The notes under the pieces are model-generated. The model was not told where the DNA came from. It saw only the letters and a program-made list of their open reading frames with translations, and ran no database searches. Shown piece after piece: positions 1 through 5,958 of a stretch of DNA of 8,335 nt (positions are counted from its first letter, which is position 1; every line of letters starts with the position of its first letter). Position numbers and translations under genes: made by a program. Source of the DNA: Candidatus Altarchaeales archaeon A3 (GTDB lineage: Archaea; Altiarchaeota; Altiarchaeia; Altiarchaeales; Altiarchaeaceae); assembly GCA_002083985.1 (NCBI GenBank), contig MTER01000119.1, positions 10,181 through 18,515 on the forward strand, written 5' to 3'.

Positions 1-26
1 GGTAATAAGAATTAGTATTTTACTGA

Positions 27-227
27 TTATAACGGATTGCTGTGCTGATTTCTACAACTGTTTAAAGACGAGGCAATCAATAGACTTTGTAACCAATTCT
101 CATAGTATCTAAACTTGTTTAATCTCTCAAAAGGGCATTCTATGTCATTATGCTTTTTTATTGCCTTTGATGGACATATTTCACAAGTGTGTTTTTTCAG
201 GACAATTAACTTATTCAGAGTATCTTT
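27..227 (-). pseudogene. C-terminal remnant of an unidentified Cys-rich protein
   Basis: An open frame of 66 codons ends in TAA at 27-29 on the minus strand and has no ATG, GTG or TTG near its beginning; an in-frame stop sits at 228-230. The peptide looks like real protein rather than noise: it has a CxxC pair (residues 15 and 18 of the fragment), then His26 and Cys31, a possible zinc-binding arrangement, followed by CPFERL and YYENWLQSLL and the ending QHSNPL. A second frame upstream (about 231-262) reads YDYGIKRYSE before its own stop, so a frameshift near 225-230 may have split the gene. The 216-bp inverted-repeat element begins at 272, just upstream, and may have removed the 5' part. I do not recognise the family. 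Its last codons overlap the GCACARCAATCCGTTA motif found in the 45-bp direct repeats. Confidence 0.5.
37..54 (-). repeat. 18-bp inverted repeat, left copy
   Basis: On the minus strand this reads TAGAAATCAGCACAGCAA and is identical to 5921-5938 on the plus strand, so the two copies face each other about 5.9 kb apart. Both are preceded by GTTGT within a few bases, so the shared sequence is slightly longer than the perfect core. The overlapping stretch 30-45 (GCACAGCAATCCGTTA on the minus strand) matches the core of the 45-bp direct repeats at 15 of 16 positions. The pair brackets the accessory region and may mark its ends. Confidence 0.6.
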
Positions 228-271
228 TTATGCCATAATCATAATTTGTATTTGTTTAGGTGCTTAAAAAA

Positions 272-487
272 TTAAGCCGTAACTTTGCGTGATTTAAGTA
301 ATCTATTTTCTTGTAAATGCACCATAAATTGCTGTATGTTACACTCTTTTTGTTTTTTACTATGTTTTACCATACTCGCAAAATTCTATTCATCAAACCT
401 GTTAAATAGATTACTTAATTAAGCAATCTAAAAATTGTGCTTGATTACGATGGCCAATTACTTAAAATAGACAAAGTTACGGATTAA
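272..487. mobile_element. 216-bp MITE-like nested inverted-repeat element
   Basis: The ends are TTAAGCCGTAACTTTG (272-287) and CAAAGTTACGGATTAA (472-487), inverted copies matching at 15 of 16 positions. Inside is a second, perfect 15-bp inverted pair, TTAAGTAATCTATTT (294-308) and AAATAGATTACTTAA (404-418). Outside is a third, perfect 12-bp pair, GTATTTGTTTAG (248-259) and CTAAACAAATAC (549-560). No open frame of useful length is present. Short length, terminal inverted repeats and lack of a transposase fit a miniature inverted-repeat element. A structured single-stranded DNA or recombination site is the alternative. I see no clear target-site duplication. This accounts for most of the gene-free stretch 228-563. 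Confidence 0.5.
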
Positions 488-563
488 GTGTCAAAAATAT
501 GAAAAAACGAACACAAAACCAAATATGAATGGATAAAAATTCAATTAGCTAAACAAATACCAT

Positions 564-608
564 AATTTTATGAACATTTTATGTTGGCACAACAATCCGT
601 TACAAAGA
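564..608 (+). repeat. 45-bp direct repeat, left copy (flanks the two-gene module)
   Basis: It begins AATTTTATGAACATTTTATG and ends AACAATCCGTTACAAAGA. It matches 5063-5107 in the same orientation at 44 of 45 positions; the single difference is G586 versus A5085. The two copies start 4499 bp apart and enclose both intact genes of the module. Such a pair could be an attachment-site duplication, a recombination product or two members of a dispersed repeat family. No integrase gene lies between them. Confidence 0.85.
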
Positions 609-680
609 ATAAAAGTAACTATTCAGCCACTCAAAAAATTACAGGTAAATTTTTAATTTTTTGAAATTTTCACAGGTAAT

Positions 681-703
681 TTAAAAATCCAATAGATTTT
701 TAA
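681..703 (-). terminator. Hairpin downstream of the AlbA_2 gene, possible terminator
   Basis: TTAAAAATC and GATTTTTAA form a perfect 9-bp stem with a 5-base loop, about 60 bp past the stop of the minus-strand gene ending at 763. A second, smaller hairpin (AAAAAC, loop CTGCA, GTTTTT; 709-725) lies between it and the gene. The stems are A/T-rich and weak, so termination here is plausible but not certain. Confidence 0.35.
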
Positions 704-762
704 AGATTAAAAACCTGCAGTTTTTAGTAATTTTTGCACCCTCTGAATTACGAATAAAATTT

Positions 763-1920
763 CTAAATATTTCTGTGAATTACTGCGGTAAATAATTCTT
801 TGTCCGTCTCATTTACAAAATCAATTTTAGGATATAATGCTAACGCTCGGGGTATGCCGCTTCCAACACCCATGTAGGGAAGCAAATATCTGGCATTGGA
901 AAAAAGAATTGGATTGCGAATGACAGATATTCCATACTTTATTTTTTCAACTGTCAAAGTGTTTGGAAGTTTTCCAGGGCAGATTATTTCAATACGGTTG
1001 TCAAAGATAAAGACCTTGACTGATGACTTGATGAAATAGTTACGATGAATTAGTGCGTTTACTATTAATTCTTCAAAGACATCCTTTGGAATTTCCAGCT
1101 CCCCTAAAGTATTAACTGATTCTTCAACCTGTATTTTGTGAAGATTTCTCATGATAAATCTCATTGTTTGTTCATATAATTCTGTCAGGTTGCCTTCAAA
1201 CGGAGGTTCACTTTCTCTAAACTTTTTACCAGTAATCTCATTACCTACAAAGGATATACACTGCACAGAAAAGACAGGTCGGAATACCTGTGTATTTTTG
1301 CCGAACAATAATAAGCCGGCAAGAGTTAAATTTTCATCTTTCATAAAACCCATGTTATTAAGAATCTGAGGAAGTGACTGGTTTAATTCGTCAAGATATT
1401 TTCCCGTTTTCTTTTTGACAAAATTCCTGAAGACATCAATATTAATATCGTTGAAAGTACTATTTACAACCGGTTCTTCATCGGCAGCAAGATTGCCGCT
1501 GCTTTGAAGCATCCGTAACAATTCATCATTAGATACTACTTTCCTTTTATCGGAACCGTTTTTTATCCATATAATTCCTTTGTTATCCCTATATGGTTTA
1601 TCGCTGCCTTCTTTTATACGGATGAAAATCAATATCTGTTCATTTACCGAAACCTGCCCGGTAAAAATTGTGATTGGACTTTTAACATTGTCGGAAGCAG
1701 CATTTGCTAATAACTGATTGGTTGCCTGTATTTCGCTATATGACAAACCGTTTAAGTCCCCCGTTTTATCATTAACACCAATTATTATTAATCCCCCCAG
1801 CGAATTGGAAAAAGCAACCATTTCCGTTGCAATGCTGTACGCATCGTTCACACGTTCTTTAAACTGAACGGTGCTGCTTTCGCCTTTTTGAATAATTTCA
1901 GATATTTCTAATGGTTCCAT
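763..1920 (-). CDS. Schlafen AlbA_2 domain protein with C-terminal GHKL-type ATPase domain
   Basis: A 385-aa protein, complete, starting at ATG. Residues about 10-130 fit the AlbA_2/Schlafen fold: GESSTVQFKE (13-22) with acidic Glu14 and Glu22, then FSNSLGGLIIIGVND (37-51). Residues about 275-365 fit the HATPase_c_4 half seen in RecG-like AlbA_2 proteins: EELIVNALIHRN (283-294) is the N-box, DNRIEIICPG (307-316) the G1 region and GVGSGIPR (351-358) the glycine-rich lid. In this family the N-terminal domain binds or cuts nucleic acid; Schlafen relatives are tRNA/rRNA endonucleases, and the C-terminal fold binds ATP in GHKL enzymes. The ATG lies inside the end of the upstream PHP-ATPase gene (13-bp overlap), implying translational coupling and joint function. 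There is no signal peptide or membrane segment, so it is cytoplasmic. Some AlbA_2 proteins are annotated as transcriptional regulators; given the partner, an effector or regulator of a defence pair is the likelier inference. Confidence 0.92.
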   Translation of the reverse strand: MEPLEISEIIQKGESSTVQFKERVNDAYSIATEMVAFSNSLGGLIIIGVNDKTGDLNGLSYSEIQATNQLLANAASDNVKSPITIFTGQVSVNEQILIFIRIKEGSDKPYRDNKGIIWIKNGSDKRKVVSNDELLRMLQSSGNLAADEEPVVNSTFNDINIDVFRNFVKKKTGKYLDELNQSLPQILNNMGFMKDENLTLAGLLLFGKNTQVFRPVFSVQCISFVGNEITGKKFRESEPPFEGNLTELYEQTMRFIMRNLHKIQVEESVNTLGELEIPKDVFEELIVNALIHRNYFIKSSVKVFIFDNRIEIICPGKLPNTLTVEKIKYGISVIRNPILFSNARYLLPYMGVGSGIPRALALYPKIDFVNETDKELFTAVIHRNI

Positions 1921-4604
1921 AATTCATAAATTATTTTTCGTTTATTAAATGCTTCATCACCACCTTCCATGATGTTGATAATTTTTTCTTGTATTCTTAT
2001 ATCATCTATACTGCCGCCAATAGTTATGTCAATAGAATCTGCTGAAAATGAGCAGCTAATTACTTGTTCACAATCACCTAAAACAGGAATATTTGGATTA
2101 TGTGTTGTAAATAAAAATTGTGTTTGATTTTTTAGTTTTTTCAGTTCAGAAATAACATCTCTATATATCGTTTGATTATCCAAATCATCTTCAGGCTGGT
2201 CAATAATAATCAAGTCATTTTCTTTCAGAGTAAGAACAAATATTATTAATGCTGATGCTCTTTGACCGAGAGAATGTTCTCCCAACGGACGATCTTTGTA
2301 ATAAATTGTAAATTTATCTGGGACACGATAAGTTAAAAAGGCATTAATATTTTCAAAAAACTTCGCTTTAAAATTTGAAAAATTATTGCCTCCCGAAAGA
2401 GCAGTCTTAATATTACTTTCTTCACTATCGAAATCATTATAAATTTCAATTAAATCAGGATATTCAACAATTTGTTTGTAATGATTATCGCGAAGCCCGC
2501 TTCCTTTACATGTAGAAGAAAGAAATTCCATAAATTTATCCTTGTTCCCTTTAAACTCAACATCAATTTTTAAAGTCGGTGCATCAGGATTTATTTTTTG
2601 TTGGTATTCATTCAATTTTTTAATTTCATCCTGAATTATCTGAAATTCTTCGTGCCACAACGTATTTAATTTTGTAAGAGCAGTATTAAAACTTTTTACC
2701 TGAGATTTTCTTCTTTCATCCAACTTCTTTATTTCAACTAATTTTGCATTTTGTAAATCAAGTTCTTTTGAGAGCTTTACATAAGTATCGGCTTCAATAT
2801 TCGGACGGTTGATTTTCCTCTTAATTTCTGAGAATTCTTCTTTCAAATGCTCATATTTCAGCTTAAATAATTTGCGAATCTGTTCAACATTATTCTTTTC
2901 TTCGCTTAGTGAGCCAATTATTGTTGGTAATTGTTCAAATGTCTTCTGAAAACTACTAAAAGATTCATAAGCTTGTTCAATAAGTTCTGCATTCTCTTGG
3001 GATTTATAGTTCAAATAACTTGAAAATGTGTCTTTATAGTCAGAGTATAATTCTTGGAATAAATTAACAATATTATTTTCAAATTCTATTAAGATATCAA
3101 GGCGGTTGCTATCTTTATTAAACTCAATTTGTTTGTTTAGTTTTTTGTCAATCTCCAATTCTTTGAAGATTTTCATATCATTTTCAATAGCTGCTTTTCT
3201 GGCTTCAATATCCGCTTTTTGAGCTAATTGTTTGTCAATCTTTCTTAATTCAGCAAAGGAATTAATAATTAAGGATGATTGCTCGTCAATTTGTTTACGT
3301 ATCTCATCCAACTTATCACCTAACAATTTTGAAATTAAATCTTCCGTGGATGTTTCGCATTCACTAGCTGATAGGTCTTTTTGCCCATAATAAAGAGGCT
3401 TATTTATTATTGCATTTATTTTCAGATTATGTTGTAATTCCCTTGTTCCGTCTGGCTTCAACTCATAAATAGACACAGTTTCCCCATATATTTTTTCTGC
3501 GATATAAGTTTTATTATACTTATCAATGATTTCAATTTCCATTTTACCACCACTTCCAAGAAAATGCTGAACAAGTTTTTCTTTATAGTCCTGATCTTTT
3601 GCATTTTTACCAATTGGTATATCAAGTGCATACCGAACAGTTTCTAAAATGGTAGATTTTCCACTGCCATTTATTCCAATTAAGTTATTCATTGCAGCAT
3701 TGAAAGATATTTTTTTATCTTTCCACTTTGGATCTCTTGTATTAAAAGTAATTGATTTAAGAAAAGATTTATGAATATCGGGAAAAGTAGCGGAAACTCT
3801 ATTAGTAGTATCACGTAAGGCAAATTTCAAAGCATCCAGATTAAATGCTCCGATCTTTAAGAATGTTTTTTGAGTAATTCCCATAATCTCGTTTCCCTTT
3901 CCAATTCCTTCAATTCCATTTGCCGCACAATCAGTACCTTCGACATAAGCAGGAATATTTAAGCCAATTATCTCTGATAATTTATTCCTGTAATCTGTTT
4001 TTCTACTTTTTTGTAATCCAAAAACCTTTTTGCCGAATGCTTCTGATTTAATTAACTCTTCAAGGTTTTTCCCTTTCGTTTCCTCAAAAAGACCACAAGA
4101 ATCATCAACATGTGCTAAAATAAAGAAATAGTCTTTTCCAATAGAATTAAGCGTTTCATACGTCTCATTCAAATAGAACTTTGAATTACAATAAGGTGGA
4201 TTATCATAGCAGGTGGTGACACTGAGAAAAGCAGCACCAATAAATTTCTGTATATAATTAACATTTTCTTCGTTATAAATCCATTCATCATCAAACACAA
4301 TCAATAAATGCAAACCTTTAGCTCCATCTTTAATAGAAAATTCTATACCTGGCAATATATAAATTTCTTCACGTTCAGCATTTTTGCGAAGTTCTTTAAA
4401 TTCGTTCAAATCAAATTTATTGTGATTGGTAATTACGCCAATTCCGATATTTTCATTTTTTAATTGTTCTATATATTTTGAAGCAAAATAATTTGGATCA
4501 TTATTGTAATTGAACTCGTTATCTGCTTTGGTATGCAAATGAAAATCTGCTCTTAACCATGTCGCCCCGTTTTCAAATATTTTATATCCTTGTTGAGTAG
4601 TCAT
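1908..4604 (-). CDS. PHP-domain ABC/SMC-type ATPase (TrlF-like)
   Basis: A large cytoplasmic protein of 898 aa from the ATG at 4604. An in-frame TTG at 4619 would add five residues (903 aa; numbering here uses that longer form). I prefer ATG because neither start has a ribosome binding site and family similarity begins later, at DFHLHT (25-30). The PHP phosphoesterase domain spans about 20-285: His27 and His29, ITNHN (63-67), LPGIEF (89-94), His170, GTDCAA (228-233). The ATPase begins with Walker A GINGSGKST (315-323) and a Q-loop near Gln413. About 430-680 is Glu/Lys-rich and probably coiled-coil. The second ATPase half has HSLGQRASA (782-790, signature), LIIIDQPEDDLDN (803-815, Walker B and D-loop) and FTTHNPN (837-843, His switch). 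This order matches proteins called TrlF-family AAA-like ATPases, which I take to be DNA-sensing ATPases carrying a phosphoesterase. Its stop overlaps the AlbA_2 gene start. Confidence 0.94.
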   Translation of the reverse strand: MTTQQGYKIFENGATWLRADFHLHTKADNEFNYNNDPNYFASKYIEQLKNENIGIGVITNHNKFDLNEFKELRKNAEREEIYILPGIEFSIKDGAKGLHLLIVFDDEWIYNEENVNYIQKFIGAAFLSVTTCYDNPPYCNSKFYLNETYETLNSIGKDYFFILAHVDDSCGLFEETKGKNLEELIKSEAFGKKVFGLQKSRKTDYRNKLSEIIGLNIPAYVEGTDCAANGIEGIGKGNEIMGITQKTFLKIGAFNLDALKFALRDTTNRVSATFPDIHKSFLKSITFNTRDPKWKDKKISFNAAMNNLIGINGSGKSTILETVRYALDIPIGKNAKDQDYKEKLVQHFLGSGGKMEIEIIDKYNKTYIAEKIYGETVSIYELKPDGTRELQHNLKINAIINKPLYYGQKDLSASECETSTEDLISKLLGDKLDEIRKQIDEQSSLIINSFAELRKIDKQLAQKADIEARKAAIENDMKIFKELEIDKKLNKQIEFNKDSNRLDILIEFENNIVNLFQELYSDYKDTFSSYLNYKSQENAELIEQAYESFSSFQKTFEQLPTIIGSLSEEKNNVEQIRKLFKLKYEHLKEEFSEIKRKINRPNIEADTYVKLSKELDLQNAKLVEIKKLDERRKSQVKSFNTALTKLNTLWHEEFQIIQDEIKKLNEYQQKINPDAPTLKIDVEFKGNKDKFMEFLSSTCKGSGLRDNHYKQIVEYPDLIEIYNDFDSEESNIKTALSGGNNFSNFKAKFFENINAFLTYRVPDKFTIYYKDRPLGEHSLGQRASALIIFVLTLKENDLIIIDQPEDDLDNQTIYRDVISELKKLKNQTQFLFTTHNPNIPVLGDCEQVISCSFSADSIDITIGGSIDDIRIQEKIINIMEGGDEAFNKRKIIYELWNH

Positions 4605-4657
4605 TTCAATTATTTTCAATTATATTTTTTTCAAAATTAATTCATTAGACCTATTAA

Positions 4658-4685
4658 AAAATAAATTAAAATTCAGAAAAGTCAA
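4658..4685 (-). promoter_or_regulatory. Possible promoter of the two-gene module
   Basis: On the minus strand TTGACT (4680-4685) is followed after 16 bp by TATTTT (4658-4663), about 55 bp before the ATG of the PHP-ATPase gene. The pattern resembles a bacterial -35/-10 pair. The region is so A/T-rich that chance matches are likely, and an archaeal host would use a TATA box instead. No operator-like palindrome is evident beside it. Confidence 0.25.
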
Positions 4686-4723
4686 TTTTTACATTTGCCA
4701 TCGCTTATTTTACTAATAGACAT

Positions 4724-4828
4724 GTTGCAAAATAACTTTTTCACCTTTAAAATTTATTAATTTTAACCTCACTTCGTTCGGATATTTTAAAATCTTTGCG
4801 ATTTCCTTTAAAATTTTTAATTTGCAAC
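4724..4828. mobile_element. 105-bp MITE-like element with GTTGCAAA ends
   Basis: GTTGCAAA (4724-4731) and TTTGCAAC (4821-4828) are perfect 8-bp inverted ends. The minus strand between them reads through as a short peptide containing EIAKILKYPNEVRLKL and ending HVY at a stop just outside the left end. The stretch on the minus strand around 4767-4805 is about 80% identical to plus-strand 5742-5783. CTAATAGACA (4713-4722) lies just left of it and CTAATTTAGACA (4832-4843) just right. It lies upstream of the module's start and has no transposase. Confidence 0.4.
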
Positions 4829-5062
4829 AACTCTAATTTAGACAAAAGTTTCCCATTTCGCAAAAATCTAGTTAATTATTTGTTTTAGATTTAAAAATAT
4901 TTGATAAAAATCTCAAAAATTGAGGGCATAAAAATAGGTGACTTTTTTTCGCAATACATAAATTTTAAGATTTCTTTTAAGCGGAATTTTTAAAATATTG
5001 ATTTTAATTTTTTTCGATTTATGTGGGGTGAGCACCAACGGTTACCGGTTAATTGCTCCATC

Positions 5063-5107
5063 AATTTTATGAACATTTTATGTTAGCACAACAATCCGTT
5101 ACAAAGA
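5063..5107 (+). repeat. 45-bp direct repeat, right copy
   Basis: This is the same 45 bp as 564-608 with one change (A5085 for G586). It lies about 460 bp upstream of the start of the PHP-ATPase gene, so the pair encloses the module, its promoter region and the GTTGCAAA element. Sequence identity stops abruptly on both sides of the copies. The sequence just before it (5021-5060) is locally richer in G/C and contains AACGGTTACC, which recurs at 5186-5195 in the next element. Confidence 0.85.
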
Positions 5108-5150
5108 GAAAACTTTGTTTTTTTATTTGTGCTCCTAATTTATAATAATA

Positions 5151-5267
5151 CATGACTATCGGCTTTTTTGAATTTAAGTCAAATTAACGGTTACCATTTT
5201 ACGCTAAAAAGTATGTTGATTGGTAACCATTAATTTGGTCATGTTTTAATTTTAGCCGATAGTCATG
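5151..5267. mobile_element. 117-bp imperfect palindrome, MITE-like
   Basis: CATGACTATCGGCT (5151-5164) and AGCCGATAGTCATG (5254-5267) are perfect 14-bp inverted ends. Further in, AAATTAACGGTTACCA (5181-5196) pairs with TGGTAACCATTAATTT (5221-5236) at 15 of 16 positions. The whole element could fold into one long hairpin. It has no open frame. Its right end abuts the DUF4143 gene remnant, so it may mark the breakpoint where the rest of that gene was lost. I find no convincing target-site duplication. Confidence 0.55.
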
Positions 5268-5278
5268 AATTATGTGCG

Positions 5279-5569
5279 GAACAACTGATACAGGTTTGCT
5301 ATTCGCTCAGTGACACCAAAACAAAAGACGGGGAAATTGAGGGCTTGATAAGAGGAAGTGAAAAATTAAACTGCGATGATTTGCTTGTAATTACGGAAGA
5401 TTACGAAGGCGAGGAAAATATTATAGGACTTACGCAAACCATATACGAATTCTTATCTTTTTAAGTCCTTTTACAAGATGAATTGCGTAAGTCCTGTATT
5501 AAAGGCAAGAAGGTGATATTTAGGCCATTATGGAAGTGGTTACTTGAAGAAAAAATTGTTGAAAAATGA
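5279..5569 (+). pseudogene. C-terminal remnant of an AAA/DUF4143 ATPase, interrupted by a small insertion
   Basis: From 5279 the plus strand reads EQLIQVCYSLSDTKTKDGEI and continues through LLVITEDYEGEEN, then breaks at a 78-bp insertion carrying an in-frame TAA (5462-5464). Beyond it, from 5502, the frame resumes as GKKVIFRPLWKWLLEE and stops at TGA 5567-5569. Removing 5424-5501 restores one uninterrupted frame. LIQVCY, LLVIT(E/W)DYE and PLWKWLLE are the hallmark C-terminal segments of AAA_14/DUF4143 ATP-binding proteins, common in archaea and in many bacteria. Only about 70 C-terminal residues remain of a family usually near 400 aa; the ATPase and winged-helix parts are absent. The left boundary coincides with the 117-bp palindrome. 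Confidence 0.8.
5424..5498. mobile_element. About 75-bp MITE with AGGACTTACGCAA ends, inserted in the DUF4143 remnant
   Basis: AGGACTTACGCAA (5425-5437) and TTGCGTAAGTCCT (5483-5495) are perfect 13-bp inverted repeats, extendable to 15 of 16 (5422-5437 and 5483-5498). TATTA occurs immediately left (5419-5423) and right (5497-5501), so the duplication is TATTA or the shorter TTA, which would suit IS5-type transposition. The interior is A/T-rich and non-coding. Excising element plus one duplication (78 bp, 26 codons) restores the host reading frame, which fixes the insertion boundaries well. Similar GGACTTACGCA ends are common on IS5-like elements and MITEs; that parentage is recalled, not shown here. 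Confidence 0.75.
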
Positions 5570-5582
5570 TGGTGATAAATTT

Positions 5583-5617
5583 TTAAAATAGATATGGCTC
5601 ATATGTGGCTATTTTAA
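5583..5617 (+). terminator. A/T-rich hairpin after the DUF4143 remnant
   Basis: TTAAAATAG (5583-5591) and CTATTTTAA (5609-5617) form a perfect 9-bp stem with a 17-base loop, 14 bp past the remnant's stop. It may be the old terminator of that gene. The stem is weak and could be incidental in sequence this A/T-rich. Confidence 0.25.
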
Positions 5618-5741
5618 TTAAAATTTATTGGTGGCAAGAAAATCGAAAAGTAAAATAAAACAAATCAATGTCAGTAGAAGGCATAGAAATAATTTATTAA
5701 CTCAAAATCCTAATATCTTTGAAACTCAAGATTACGATTTT

Positions 5742-5876
5742 GAAATCTCAAAGATTTTGAAATATCCGAATGATAAAGAGGTGATTTTCAAAACGCAATT
5801 TTCAAAACGCAGAGTTTTGAAAATATCCAAACGAAGTGAGGTGAAGTTTTGAAAATATCCAAATGTCAATGAAGTT
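5742..5876 (+). repeat. Cluster of diverged GAAAATATCC repeats, probably decayed coding sequence
   Basis: Three imperfect units share TTTTGAAAATATCCAAA-type cores, at about 5754-5785, 5814-5844 and 5846-5876; the last two are spaced 32 bp apart. The first is about 80% identical, in inverted orientation, to 4767-4805 within the GTTGCAAA element. Both locations read as a peptide around E-I-(A/S)-KILKYPN, so they probably descend from one coding or mobile sequence. A 74-codon frame (5628-5852, TTG start) covers part of this cluster, but it has no ribosome binding site, is very Lys/Arg-rich and is not counted as a gene. Apart from the hairpin and the 18-bp repeat I see nothing else in 5570-5958. 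Confidence 0.45.
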
Positions 5877-5920
5877 ATTTTAGAAATTTGAAACTGCTCA
5901 ATTTATGAAGTTGTGAGGTA

Positions 5921-5938
5921 TAGAAATCAGCACAGCAA
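5921..5938 (+). repeat. 18-bp inverted repeat, right copy
   Basis: TAGAAATCAGCACAGCAA, identical to the minus strand of 37-54. It ends 20 bp before the stop of the convergent gene at 5959, so it sits at the junction between the repeat-rich region and the exported-protein genes. The next bases (AACGTGA) depart from the CAATCCGTTA continuation seen at the left copy. Confidence 0.6.
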
Positions 5939-5958
5939 AACGTGATAAACAGATAAAT

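Noticed and set aside
564..608. 45-bp repeat as an integron attC site
   Set aside because: The expected GTTRRRY/RYYYAAC core pair is not satisfied, no cassette array order is seen and no integrase is present.
581..664. Short frames beginning MLAQQSVTK within each 45-bp repeat (581 and 5080)
   Set aside because: The shared start is explained by the DNA repeat; the frames diverge at once beyond it and are under 30 codons.
1151..1369. Plus-strand 72-codon open frame
   Set aside because: It lies wholly inside the well-supported AlbA_2 gene on the opposite strand and has no motif or start signal of its own.
5628..5852. 74-codon plus-strand frame with TTG start
   Set aside because: It overlaps a cluster of diverged repeats, is strongly Lys/Arg-biased and lacks a start signal; treated as decayed repeat sequence.
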